From NCBI RefSeq assembly GCF_018101125.2, contig NZ_JAELVF020000001.1, forward strand, positions 1,640,564 through 1,704,563: a DNA stretch of 64,000 nucleotides. The letters run 5' to 3'. Positions 16,486 to 24,776 of this stretch are shown here, one piece after another; the first letter of the stretch is position 1, and every line of letters begins with the position of its first letter. This DNA is from Streptomyces tardus (lineage in GTDB: Bacteria > Actinomycetota > Actinomycetes > Streptomycetales > Streptomycetaceae). The translations under genes and the position numbers were made by a program. The notes beneath the pieces are model-generated. The model was not told the DNA's origin. It did not search any database and saw only the letters and a program-made list of their open reading frames with translations.

Positions 16486-17061
16486 TCAGTCGCCTTCGTG
16501 GCGGCGTGTGTGGTCGCGGTGGGCGTCGCGGTCGAAGATGCCGAGGATCTCGCACGGTTGGCCGCCCTCGGCTCCGATGGCGTGCGGCAGCATGGTGGGG
16601 AACTCGGCGGCCTGGTTGGTCTCGATCCGCAGGCGCCGGTTCCCCAGCAGCAGTACGGCGGTGCCGGACAGGACGACCAGCCACTCCCGTCCGGGGTGGG
16701 CGTACATGCGCGCCGGGTTCTCGGCGGGCGGTTCGGTCAGTCGGCGGCGCACCACGGTGACGCCGGGGTCGCTGCGCACCGGCCAGAGCATCGCACCGTG
16801 CGCGGCGTCGACGACGGGGCTGATGACGACGTCGTCCGAGGCGCTCTCGACGAGCTGATCCAGGGTGGTGTCCAGCGCGCGGGCCAGGGTGACCAGGCTG
16901 TCCAGGGCCAGCCGCCGACCGCCGTTCTCGATGCGGCTGAGGGTGGACTGGCTCAGGTGGGCGCGTCGTGCCAGCTCCTCCAGCGACCAGCCCCGCGCCA
17001 GCCGCAGGGCACGGACCCGTTTGCGTACGAGGCCGTCGAGATCGCCATCCTCTTGCGTCAT
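16486..17061 (-). CDS. XRE-family regulator with C-terminal cupin
   Basis: 191 residues from ATG 17061. The HTH_3 domain is at about 10-65 (VRALRLARGWSLEELARRAHLSQSTLSRIENGGRRLALDSLVTLARAL). A cupin follows at about 105-180 (ARMYAHPGREWLVVLSGTAVLLLGNRRLRIETNQAAEFPTMLPHAIGAEG). This architecture is common in repressors that sense a small molecule through the cupin. It is divergent from a thioredoxin-reductase-like gene. An imperfect palindrome starts at the base before its start codon, consistent with autoregulation and a leaderless message. Confidence 0.9.
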   Translation of the reverse strand: MTQEDGDLDGLVRKRVRALRLARGWSLEELARRAHLSQSTLSRIENGGRRLALDSLVTLARALDTTLDQLVESASDDVVISPVVDAAHGAMLWPVRSDPGVTVVRRRLTEPPAENPARMYAHPGREWLVVLSGTAVLLLGNRRLRIETNQAAEFPTMLPHAIGAEGGQPCEILGIFDRDAHRDHTRRHEGD

Positions 17062-17079
17062 GCGCAATATATTATGCGC
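17062..17079. promoter_or_regulatory. Imperfect palindrome, probable XRE-cupin operator
   Basis: GCGCAATATATTATGCGC, an AT-centred near-palindrome with GCGC ends, unusual in this GC-rich window. It abuts the ATG of the XRE-cupin gene and would cover a -10-like TAATAT on the minus strand. Confidence 0.5.
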
Positions 17080-17206
17080 GCATCGCAAACCTGGCTAGCG
17101 TGCAAGAAGAAGAGGTGTCGCACCACCGACGGCACCCGCACCGACCGGCCACCGGTACCGAGACCTGTACCCGGCCGCCGGAGCAACTCCGCAGGAGGCG
17201 AAGCAG

Positions 17207-18421
17207 ATGAGCAGCGCAGACACCGGGAACAACACCGGCACCGCGGAACACCCCGCCCCCGACCGGGCCGTCGACCCCGACGACGCGGGCGACGCGATCC
17301 CCGACGGAACGCTCGACGCGGTGGTGATCGGCGGCGGCGCGGCGGGGCTGAACGGCGCGCTGATGCTTGCCCGTTCGCGCCGCTCGGTCCTCGTGCTGGA
17401 CAGCGGTGCTCCGCGCAACGCTCCCGCCGAAGGCGTCCACGGGCTCTTCGCGCTGGACGGCACACCACCGGCCGAACTCCTGCGCCGCGGCAGGGCCGAG
17501 GTGCGCCGATACGGCGGGCTGGTGGCGCACGGCACCGTCGCCTCCGCCGTACCGGTGGGCCCCGCCGCAGAGGAGCGGGCCTCCGTCGCGGCACGACGTT
17601 CGGCGGCGTTCCCGGAGGATGACCCGCTGTTCACGGTGACGCTGGCCGACGGTCGCGCCCTCACCGCGCGCCGTCTGCTCGTGGCCACCGGCGTACGGGA
17701 CGGGTTGCCGGAGATCCCGGGCCTGGCGGAGCACTGGGGGCACGGGGTGGTGCACTGCCCGTACTGCCACGGCTGGGAGGTGCGGGACGCACCCATCGGT
17801 ATCCTCGCCGTCGGCCCCGCCTCGGCCCACCACGCGCTGCTGTTCCGCCAACTGACCGACGATCTCGTCTACTTCACCCGCGGCACCGAGCTGGACGAGG
17901 ACACCCGCGCGCGCTTCGCCGCCCGCGGCATCCGCATCGTCGACGCCCCGGTGACCGAGGTCGTACGCGCCGCGGACGACAGCGGCGCGAGCAGCAGCGA
18001 CGCGCACGGCAGCGCCACGGACCGCAAAGCCGCGGACAGTGACGAACCGGCCGACGGAACCGGGGCCGGCAGGACCGCGGACAGCGGCGTCGCCGGAGTG
18101 CGGTTGGCCGGCGGCGAGTTCGCGGCCCGGCGGGTGCTGGCGGTCGCGAGCACGATGGTCGCCCGGACCGACGGCCTGGACGCGCTCCGTCTCCCGATGG
18201 AGGAGCTGCCGGGCGGGATGGGCCGCAGGGTCGTCACCGGGCTCGCCGGTACGACCGGGGTGCCGGGCGTGTGGGCGGCGGGGAACGTCGCCGACCCGAC
18301 CGCTCAGGTAGGCCAGTCCGCCGCCGCGGGGGCTCTGGCCGGCGCCCACATCAACGCCCATCTCGCCACCGCCGAGACCGAGGCCGCGTTCGTCCGGTCG
18401 GCCACCGTCACGACCGGGTGA
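17207..18421 (+). CDS. Thioredoxin-reductase-like FAD/NAD(P)-dependent oxidoreductase
   Basis: 404 residues from ATG 17207, after a GGAGG-type site. A 40-residue flexible N-terminus precedes the FAD-binding Rossmann motif VVIGGGAAGLNGALMLARS. The redox centre is HCPYCHGWE (CPYC rather than the usual CATC), as in actinobacterial thioredoxin-reductase-like flavoproteins. The C-terminal FAD segment is VWAAGNVADPTAQVGQSAAAGALAG. An Asp/Ser-rich insertion at about 258-290 (DDSGASSSDAHGSATDRKAADSD) is unusual. Its electron-acceptor partner is not in the window. It is probably controlled by the divergent XRE-cupin regulator. Confidence 0.88.
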   Translation: MSSADTGNNTGTAEHPAPDRAVDPDDAGDAIPDGTLDAVVIGGGAAGLNGALMLARSRRSVLVLDSGAPRNAPAEGVHGLFALDGTPPAELLRRGRAEVRRYGGLVAHGTVASAVPVGPAAEERASVAARRSAAFPEDDPLFTVTLADGRALTARRLLVATGVRDGLPEIPGLAEHWGHGVVHCPYCHGWEVRDAPIGILAVGPASAHHALLFRQLTDDLVYFTRGTELDEDTRARFAARGIRIVDAPVTEVVRAADDSGASSSDAHGSATDRKAADSDEPADGTGAGRTADSGVAGVRLAGGEFAARRVLAVASTMVARTDGLDALRLPMEELPGGMGRRVVTGLAGTTGVPGVWAAGNVADPTAQVGQSAAAGALAGAHINAHLATAETEAAFVRSATVTTG

Positions 18422-18591
18422 GAACGTCAACCACCCGCCGCCCCAAGCCGAAACGGCCGCAGCCGGGCCGACGGCCTGTGGCCCCGGGCCGCCGGACGGG
18501 AACGCCGGAACGCCGGGACACCGCGACGGCAGGCCGGAAACGACGGGCGACCTGCGACAGGCGACGGACGACAGGCGGGCCGACTCGAAGC

Positions 18592-18625
18592 GTCGGGCGC
18601 CGGGCGCGGAGGCCCGGCGCCCGAC
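18592..18625. terminator. Bidirectional stem-loop terminator
   Basis: GTCGGGCGCCGGGC and GCCCGGCGCCCGAC pair perfectly over 14 bp with a six-base loop. It lies between the convergent oxidoreductase gene (ends 18421) and the membrane protein gene (ends 18671). Confidence 0.8.
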
Positions 18626-18670
18626 CGAAACCGAAGCGGCGGGGTGCGCGCCGTGGGTGGCGCGGGTGCG

Positions 18671-19477
18671 TCAACTGCCCTGCGGGGCGGCCGGAACGGT
18701 GGGAGTGCCGGCGAAGAGGTCGAAGTACATGCCGAGGGCCATGAAGAGCCCGAGGACACCGAGAACGATGCCGGCCAGCGCGACGGACTTCACCCACGAG
18801 CGGGTGTCGGCGCGCGAGGAGATCGCGGCCAGGAGCACTCCGCCGAGAATCACCGCGAGCAGCGCGAAGACGCCGTTGACGAGAGCTGCCAGATGCCAGG
18901 GGGAGCTGTACAGCACGTCGATCTGCTGATCCGCGCTGCCCTGGCCGCCGCTCTCGATCTGCCCGACCAGCTCCTCGCGGGAGCGGAGCATCTCGCTGAC
19001 CGGGCTGCCCACCAGTGCGGTCAGGCCGAGTCCGGCACTGACCATCGCCGCCGCGCCGGAGCCGAATCCCGCGCTCGCGGAGCCGGCCCGGTCCACGGCG
19101 TCCCCGGAGCCGTGTTCGTCGGAGTCGTGTTCGTCGGAATCGTCCTCGTCGGAGTCGGACGCCTCGGAGTCGTCGGAACCGCTGCCTTTCGGGCGCACGT
19201 CGCTCTTGCCGTCGGTCTCCGCGTCGGTGCGCGAGGTACGGGTGGCGGTTGCGGCAGCCGGAGTGGCGCCCGCCGCGCTGTCGGACTTCGTATCGACGTC
19301 GACGGTCTTCGCTCCGGCGTCGACGCTGTCCGCGGGCTCGGCGACATCGGTCGCCCTGGCCTCGTCGAGCTTGGCGTCGGCGGCCTTGGCATCGGCGACC
19401 GGGTCGGTGGCCGCCTGCTCCCCGTCGGCGGTCTTCGGGTCGTGGGTGTCGCGGTTCTTCGCGTTGTCGGTAGCCAT
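18671..19477 (-). CDS. Membrane protein with acidic disordered N-terminus
   Basis: 268 residues from ATG 19477. The first ~135 residues are low complexity, rich in Asp, Ala, Thr and Ser, with a DSDEHDSDEHGSGD repeat. They are followed by membrane-type helices near 140-160 and two clear ones near 200-222 (LAALVNGVFALLAVILGGVLLAAI) and 232-256 (SVALAGIVLGVLGLFMALGMYFDLF). No domain is recognised. It lies upstream of the DUF1707 gene on the same strand but with its own spacing. Confidence 0.7.
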   Translation of the reverse strand: MATDNAKNRDTHDPKTADGEQAATDPVADAKAADAKLDEARATDVAEPADSVDAGAKTVDVDTKSDSAAGATPAAATATRTSRTDAETDGKSDVRPKGSGSDDSEASDSDEDDSDEHDSDEHGSGDAVDRAGSASAGFGSGAAAMVSAGLGLTALVGSPVSEMLRSREELVGQIESGGQGSADQQIDVLYSSPWHLAALVNGVFALLAVILGGVLLAAISSRADTRSWVKSVALAGIVLGVLGLFMALGMYFDLFAGTPTVPAAPQGS

Positions 19478-19569
19478 ATGGCGTCACCCTACGGCCCGTA
19501 CCTAAGGCGGCCGTAAGCCCGGCGCGCCCCGGGAAACAGGGGGCGGCCGGCCGTCGGACCCGAGGCGGG

Positions 19570-20397
19570 TCAGTACCCCAGCTGCTTCTGCCCCTTGGTC
19601 AGGTACAGGCCCTGCTCGACCTGCTGCTCGGGCGCTCCCATCGCCCGCTGCCACCAGCGGCGGGGCCGGGCCTGGTGGGCGCGCGGCCGGTAGATCGCCC
19701 AGACGGCGCCCATGAACGCGTAACCGGTGATGTTGACGACGGGGGCGTACGGATCGTCGATGCGCGGGCGGTCCCCGTCCAACCCGTACGAGCCCATGAT
19801 CGCCGTACCGTCGACGCGGACGACCACGTCGTCGGGGACCACGATCTCCACCGAACCGCAGTAGGTGTCCGCCTTGATGGACGTCTCCCGGGAGAGGAAG
19901 CGTGCCTCGCGCAGGTCCAGGGTGACCGAGCCGCAGAAGCTCGTGGCGGGGTAGCGGCCGGGTACGACCCAGTTGCCGCTGCGCACCACCGAGGACATCG
20001 AGGTGTTCGCGTGCAGGCTGCTCGGCCGGGCGTCGACCAGGCGCTCGGCGCCGTGCAGCGGTCGGTTCGGATCGTGCGGGCCGGGCGGCGGGCCGAACCC
20101 GGCGGCCGGCACCGGCCCGGAGGGCCGCGGGCCGAACCGGGCGTGCGGGGACGGGAGATCGGCGAGCAACGGCTCCAGCTCGCCCTGCGTCTTGGCGGCG
20201 AACAGCACGTCCAGCCGCTCCACGTGCTCGTCCGGCGTCAGTCGCCCCTCGGCGACGGCGGCGCCCAACTCCGTGGCGATGGCGTCCCGTTCGGCGTCCG
20301 AAAGCCGCACATGGCTCAGCTCGGGCGGAAACCTTCCCCCCACGGGGTGGTGGTTCCGCGACCCGTCCGGCGCACTTCCTGCGCTGTACTCACCCAT
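19570..20397 (-). CDS. DUF1707 protein with LiaF-like C-terminal domain
   Basis: 275 residues from ATG 20397. The N-terminal DUF1707 domain (about 28-80) reads VRLSDAERDAIATELGAAVAEGRLTPDEHVERLDVLFAAKTQGELEPLLADLP. The C-terminal part (about 145-225; SSVVRSGNWVVPGRYPATSFCGSVTLDLREARF..TYCGSVEIVVPDDVVVRVDGTAIMGSYG) resembles the cell-wall-active antibiotic response (LiaF-type) beta domain. These proteins are common in Streptomyces and thought to act in envelope stress, but their function is not established. No membrane segment is obvious. Confidence 0.85.
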   Translation of the reverse strand: MGEYSAGSAPDGSRNHHPVGGRFPPELSHVRLSDAERDAIATELGAAVAEGRLTPDEHVERLDVLFAAKTQGELEPLLADLPSPHARFGPRPSGPVPAAGFGPPPGPHDPNRPLHGAERLVDARPSSLHANTSMSSVVRSGNWVVPGRYPATSFCGSVTLDLREARFLSRETSIKADTYCGSVEIVVPDDVVVRVDGTAIMGSYGLDGDRPRIDDPYAPVVNITGYAFMGAVWAIYRPRAHQARPRRWWQRAMGAPEQQVEQGLYLTKGQKQLGY

Positions 20398-20886
20398 GCT
20401 CGGATTATCTTCCCGAAGAACCGCCGGGCACACCAGGGTTGTCCCTGAGATCGACCCTGAAGGTGCCCACCCCGCTCCCGGGGCCCGACCCGTACGTCCC
20501 CGCGGACCGGCAACCGGCCTCGTCCGCCGCCTCGCACCTTTCCCCCGACACCGCCCCGCGACACGGCAGTCGGCGCCGCGCCCGACAGCGCCGACACCCG
20601 CCGTCCGCACGCCGGCCGCACCCCGTACGGCTCGGCACGGCTCGTACGCGCACCACGGGGCCGTGCACCACCCGGACGGTGCACCACCCGGGCCGCCCAC
20701 CGTCCGGGTCCGGCCGGTGCCCGCCCCGGCCGGGCGCACGACGGGGTTCGGGCGCACGACGGGGCGCCACCCGGCGAGTTTCCCCGCCGGGTGGCGCCGT
20801 ACCCCGCCTGCTTCTCGCCGGGGAGCCGGGCGCACCGGGGCCGGTGCGTTCCGGTTCCGCGGCCCCTGCGGGCCGCGGCGTCGGGA
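20398..20886. other. Gene-free GC-rich gap
   Basis: No credible gene. It holds short GTGCACCACCCGG-type repeats (about 20650-20700) and the terminator at 20763-20798. Confidence 0.5.
20763..20798 (-). terminator. Stem-loop terminator after the PRC-barrel gene
   Basis: GGCGCCACCCGGCG and CGCCGGGTGGCGCC form a perfect 14-bp stem with an eight-base loop, about 90 bases downstream of the PRC-barrel gene. Confidence 0.75.
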
Positions 20887-21867
20887 TCAGGAGTGGCGGC
20901 CCTTGCCGCCCTTGCCCTCGCCCGGCATCTCCTTCCCGTCCTTGCGTCCGGGGTCGTACTCCACCTGCTCCTTGCGGACGTCGGCGGAGATCTCCTGCTG
21001 CTCGGTGACCTTCTCCGTCTCCAGGCGGACCCGTTCGACGGCGACGGCCTCCTTGCGCACGCTCGGACGCTCCTCGTGGAGCGTGACCTCCAGTTCCTCC
21101 TCCTCGATGCGCCCGACACCCCGACCGCGGTCGGACTCGGAGATGGGCTCGCGGACGAGCCGTACCTCCTCGTGGCTGACCGGGATCGTGGTCGTCACGT
21201 GCTCGGTGACGATGTACTTCCGCAGTCGGGCCCGCCCGATCTCGCGTTCCTCGGTGTTGGTGCTGACGCGAATCTGCTCCTCGGAGAGGGTCATGTAGCC
21301 GTCGCCCATGCCGGCCCGGGTGTCCTCGGACGAAGGACCGCGGAGGTCGGCGTCGGTGGCGTCCGCGCGGGGCCGGCCGGCCATGGTGGTGTCGTCCGCC
21401 ATGCCCTTCCGGTCGCCCTTGCCGGGCCTGGTGCCCATACCGCCTGCCGCGGCAGCCGTTCCGGTACCGGCCATTCCGGCGTTGCGACCGTCCATGTCGC
21501 CGCGCCCACCGGTCCCTTCGGCGTTCCGGCCGCCGCCGGAGGCCGTCAGACCGTAGTGCCGGTAGAGCTCGCCCTCCTGGGAGGGGTCCAGGTGCTGGTC
21601 CGCGTCCATGCGCGGAGCCTCCTTCACCCGCTCGCTGTCGTAGAGGATGTGCAGGTCTGCACCCTCACGACGAGCACCGGCCAGCGGGATGAAGCTTTCC
21701 TTCGTGCCGAAGAGCCCGGTCTTGACCGTCACCCATGCGGGTTCGTCCGATACGTCGTCGATGTAGACCTGCGCGACGGAGCCGAGCTTCGAGCCGTCGG
21801 TCGCGTACACGTTCAGCCCACTGATCTCGTCAGAAGTCAGCCGGCCTGCGCTGTCATCGGAAGCCAT
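20887..21867 (-). CDS. PRC-barrel and DUF2382 stress protein
   Basis: 326 residues from ATG 21867, preceded by GGAGGG. The PRC-barrel is at about 10-80 (EISGLNVYATDGSKLGSVAQVYIDDVSDEPAWVTVKTGLFGTKESFIPL). A Gly/Met/Thr-rich linker is followed by a DUF2382 (YsnF/AvaK) domain at about 205-300 (LRKYIVTEHVTTTIPVSHEEVRLVREPI..EEELEVTLHEERPSVRKEAVAVERVRL), and a charged tail. The architecture is typical of general stress proteins in actinobacteria; the biochemical role is unknown. Its 5' end overlaps the extended 3' end of the desaturase frame by 31 bases. Confidence 0.9.
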   Translation of the reverse strand: MASDDSAGRLTSDEISGLNVYATDGSKLGSVAQVYIDDVSDEPAWVTVKTGLFGTKESFIPLAGARREGADLHILYDSERVKEAPRMDADQHLDPSQEGELYRHYGLTASGGGRNAEGTGGRGDMDGRNAGMAGTGTAAAAGGMGTRPGKGDRKGMADDTTMAGRPRADATDADLRGPSSEDTRAGMGDGYMTLSEEQIRVSTNTEEREIGRARLRKYIVTEHVTTTIPVSHEEVRLVREPISESDRGRGVGRIEEEELEVTLHEERPSVRKEAVAVERVRLETEKVTEQQEISADVRKEQVEYDPGRKDGKEMPGEGKGGKGRHS

Positions 21868-23408
21868 AGATGTGCCCTCCACGTCACGCGCGCCGCGGGG
21901 AACCTTCCCCGACGAAGAGACACGCCACTTCCCATTGCGCACCGTGACATCCAAACCCGCAAACCGGGAGGAATCACCCAGCTGCTCTCGCAGCGGGTGA
22001 CGCAGGAACAGCGCGGGCCCGCGGAGGCCGCAACAGGGCTGTGCGCTGGCGATACGCACCGGGTCCGGCAGAGACCCGGGCTCGACGGGTCGTCCGCGAC
22101 GAGTCCGTGCAACGGGTCGGAGCAGCCGCCGCACACGCACCCGTACCGCCGATTCCGTGCTCGCGGGGGCGTACGCACGCGCTGCCCCGCGGAGATTCCG
22201 GCGGCCCGCCGTACGCCGGAGCCGACCGCGGTGCGCGGGCCGGTGGCGGGCTTGGCCGCGCTCGCCGGCGCGGCGGAGTCGGTCCTGCCCTTCGACGAGG
22301 ACCGCGAGGAGCCGCGGAGGGAGGTGCCGGCGGGCGGCAGCGCGAGCCGGCAGACCTTCTTCCAGACCGAGCCGAGCTGCTTGGGGAACGAACCCGTGCG
22401 GTAGGGCAGTCCGTACTTCTCGCAGACCGCGCGGACCTTGGGGGCGACCTCCTGGTACCGGTTGCTCGGCAGGTCCGGGAAGAGGTGGTGCTCGATCTGG
22501 TGGGAGAGGTTGCCGGTCATCAGGTGCAGGGCGGGGCTGCCGCTGATGTTGGCCGAGCCGAGCATCTGCCGCAGATACCACTGCCCGCGGGTCTCGCCCT
22601 CGATCGAGTGCTTGGTGAAGGTTTCGACGCCTTCGGGGAAGTGCCCGCACATGATCACCGAGTGCGTCCACACGTTGCGGACGAGGTTGGCGGTCAGGTT
22701 CGCGGTGAGCGTGGTGCGCGCGTTGCGGCCGGAGAGGACCGGGTGGACCACGTAGTCCTTGGTGGCCTGGCGACGGATCTTGTGCAGGACCGACTTGGCC
22801 TTGGCGCGGAACTCGGCCTTCTCGGTGCGGCCGGCGAGGTAGCGGCCGATCTCCAGGTCGTAGGCGGCGATGGAGTACTCGAAGACCATCGCGTTGAGCA
22901 CGTTCCAGACCGGCTGGCCGAGGTGGAACGTGCTCCACTTCTGGTCCTCGTCGACGCGCATGATGCCGTAGCCGAGATCGTTGTCGCGGCCGATGACGTT
23001 GGTGTACGTGTGGTGCAGCTCGTTGTGGGAGTGCTTCCACAGGTCGGCGGGCGAGGCGTTGTCCCACTCCCAGGTGGTGGAGTGGATCGCGGGGTCGCGC
23101 ATCCAGTCCCACTGGCCGTGCATGATGTTGTGGCCGATCTCCATGTTCTCGAGGATCTTGGCCACCGACAGGCCGGCCGTACCGATCCACCACGCCGAGC
23201 GGCGTCCGCTGAACAGCAGCAGCCCGCGGCTGGCCACCTCCAGGGCGCGCTGGGCGGCGATCACCTTCCTGATGTACGCGGCGTCGTGCTCGCCGCGGGT
23301 GGCGAGCACCTCCGCGCGGATGGCGTCGAGTTCGACGCCGAGCTGCTCGACGTCCTCGTCGGTCAGGTGGGCGACGGGGTTGTGCTCTTTGTTCTGCAGG
23401 GCGGTCAT
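21837..23408 (-). CDS. Membrane fatty acid desaturase with abnormal C-terminal extension
   Basis: 523 residues from ATG 23408. It has three histidine boxes: HNIMH (93-97), HSHNELHH (126-133) and HQIEHH (near 312), the di-iron ligands of acyl-lipid desaturases. Hydrophobic segments lie between them. Homologous-looking sequence ends about residue 370 (VWKKVCRLALPP). The remaining ~150 residues read like translated non-coding DNA and run into the next gene, so the native stop has probably been lost by an indel or is a sequencing error. Electrons would come from the ferredoxin-reductase-like protein encoded just upstream on the same strand. Confidence 0.88.
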   Translation of the reverse strand: MTALQNKEHNPVAHLTDEDVEQLGVELDAIRAEVLATRGEHDAAYIRKVIAAQRALEVASRGLLLFSGRRSAWWIGTAGLSVAKILENMEIGHNIMHGQWDWMRDPAIHSTTWEWDNASPADLWKHSHNELHHTYTNVIGRDNDLGYGIMRVDEDQKWSTFHLGQPVWNVLNAMVFEYSIAAYDLEIGRYLAGRTEKAEFRAKAKSVLHKIRRQATKDYVVHPVLSGRNARTTLTANLTANLVRNVWTHSVIMCGHFPEGVETFTKHSIEGETRGQWYLRQMLGSANISGSPALHLMTGNLSHQIEHHLFPDLPSNRYQEVAPKVRAVCEKYGLPYRTGSFPKQLGSVWKKVCRLALPPAGTSLRGSSRSSSKGRTDSAAPASAAKPATGPRTAVGSGVRRAAGISAGQRVRTPPRARNRRYGCVCGGCSDPLHGLVADDPSSPGLCRTRCVSPAHSPVAASAGPRCSCVTRCESSWVIPPGLRVWMSRCAMGSGVSLRRGRFPAARVTWRAHLWLPMTAQAG

Positions 23409-23537
23409 GGGGTGGGCCTCACGGTGTCGGCGGGCGGTGGGCTGGCGGGTGCGGAGCGCGGGTGCTCACGCCCGCGGAACGTGCGGGACGCGTACGGGCG
23501 CGGTGCGGATACGGGACGCGTACGGGGCGCGGTGCGG

Positions 23538-24680
23538 TCAACGGTCCAGCTCGCAGGCGCCGGCCGCGGCCGACACACACGTCTGCACCAGTACGTCGTC
23601 GCCGGGGACGGCGGTCACGACGCTGCCGTCGCGCAGATCACGGACACTGCCCTGGCGCAACGGGGTGACGCAGCCGTAGCAGATGCCCATGCGGCAGCCG
23701 GAGGGCATCAACACCCCTGCCTCCTCGCCGACTTCGAGCAGCGGGGTGTTGCCGGGCGCCTCCGCGTTCACCCCGGAACGGGTGAAGCTCACCGTGCCGC
23801 CCTCGCCCGTGGTCAGGACCGTGGGGCGGAAGCGCTCGGTGTGCAGCCGGTCGGCCGCGCCCCTGCTCTCCCAGAGCCCGGCGGCGGTGTCCAGCAGCCC
23901 GGTCGGCCCGCAGGCCCAGGTCTCCCGCTCGTCGAGGTCGGGCACGAGCGCGAGCAGGTCGTCGGCGGTCAGCAGGCCCTGCGCGTCGGTGTGCCGCTCC
24001 AGCAGCCGGATACGGCCGTCCGCGGCCATCCGGCGCAGCTCGCGGCCGAAGATCACCTCGTCCCGGGTGGGCGCGGAGTGCACCACGACGGCGTCGCGCA
24101 GCGCATGGCCGTGGTTGCGGAGCATCCCCATCACCGGGGTGACGCCGCTGCCCGCGGTGAGGAAGAGGGCCTTGGCCGGCAGCGGGTCCGAAAGGACGAA
24201 GTCGCCGCAGGGCTGGTCGAGTTGGACGATCGCGCCGGGCTGGGTGCGATGCACCAGATGGTTGCTGACGACACCGTCCGCCATCGCCTTGACGGTGATG
24301 GTGAAGGGCGCGGGCCCGGGGCGGCCCCGGTCGTCCCCGTCGGGCGGGGCGGCGAGCGAGGTCACCGAGTACGCCCGCCACAGCCGTACGCCCTCGACGT
24401 CGATCCCCAGCCGGACGTACTGGCCGGGGGTGTGGCCGAGCCAGTCGCGTCCGGGCCGGATCAGCAGCGAGGCGGAGTCCGCGGTCTCCTTGCGGACGTC
24501 CAGAACGCGTCCGCGCAGCCGGGCGCCCGCGCGCAGCGGGTTGACCAGGTCCAGGTAGTCGTCCGGGAGCAGCGGTGTCGTCACCGTCTCGGCGAGCGAC
24601 AGCGCCCGGCCCCTGAGCCAGCCGGCCACACGGGCGGGGCTCTGCCCCCGGCTCGAGGAGCGTCCTTCGGTACGTGACAT
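23538..24680 (-). CDS. Ferredoxin reductase with plant-type 2Fe-2S domain
   Basis: 380 residues from ATG 24680. The FAD domain motif is RLWRAYSVTS (about 117-126), the NAD(P) domain begins at KALFLTAGSGVTPVMGMLR, and the C-terminal plant-type ferredoxin domain has CRMGICYGC..C (about 330-365), the four iron-sulfur cysteines. It belongs to the class that feeds electrons to fatty acid desaturases and hydroxylases. It lies 129 bases upstream of the desaturase on the same strand, which fits a functional pair. It is divergent from the PucR gene, a likely regulator. Confidence 0.92.
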   Translation of the reverse strand: MSRTEGRSSSRGQSPARVAGWLRGRALSLAETVTTPLLPDDYLDLVNPLRAGARLRGRVLDVRKETADSASLLIRPGRDWLGHTPGQYVRLGIDVEGVRLWRAYSVTSLAAPPDGDDRGRPGPAPFTITVKAMADGVVSNHLVHRTQPGAIVQLDQPCGDFVLSDPLPAKALFLTAGSGVTPVMGMLRNHGHALRDAVVVHSAPTRDEVIFGRELRRMAADGRIRLLERHTDAQGLLTADDLLALVPDLDERETWACGPTGLLDTAAGLWESRGAADRLHTERFRPTVLTTGEGGTVSFTRSGVNAEAPGNTPLLEVGEEAGVLMPSGCRMGICYGCVTPLRQGSVRDLRDGSVVTAVPGDDVLVQTCVSAAAGACELDR

Positions 24681-24776
24681 GCCTCCAGGTTCATGCACCC
24701 TGGGGCGTAAAGTCCTGTCTCTGGTACGTGAATCGATGGCATCATTTTGTGACACACGAACAATTCGGGGGGACGC

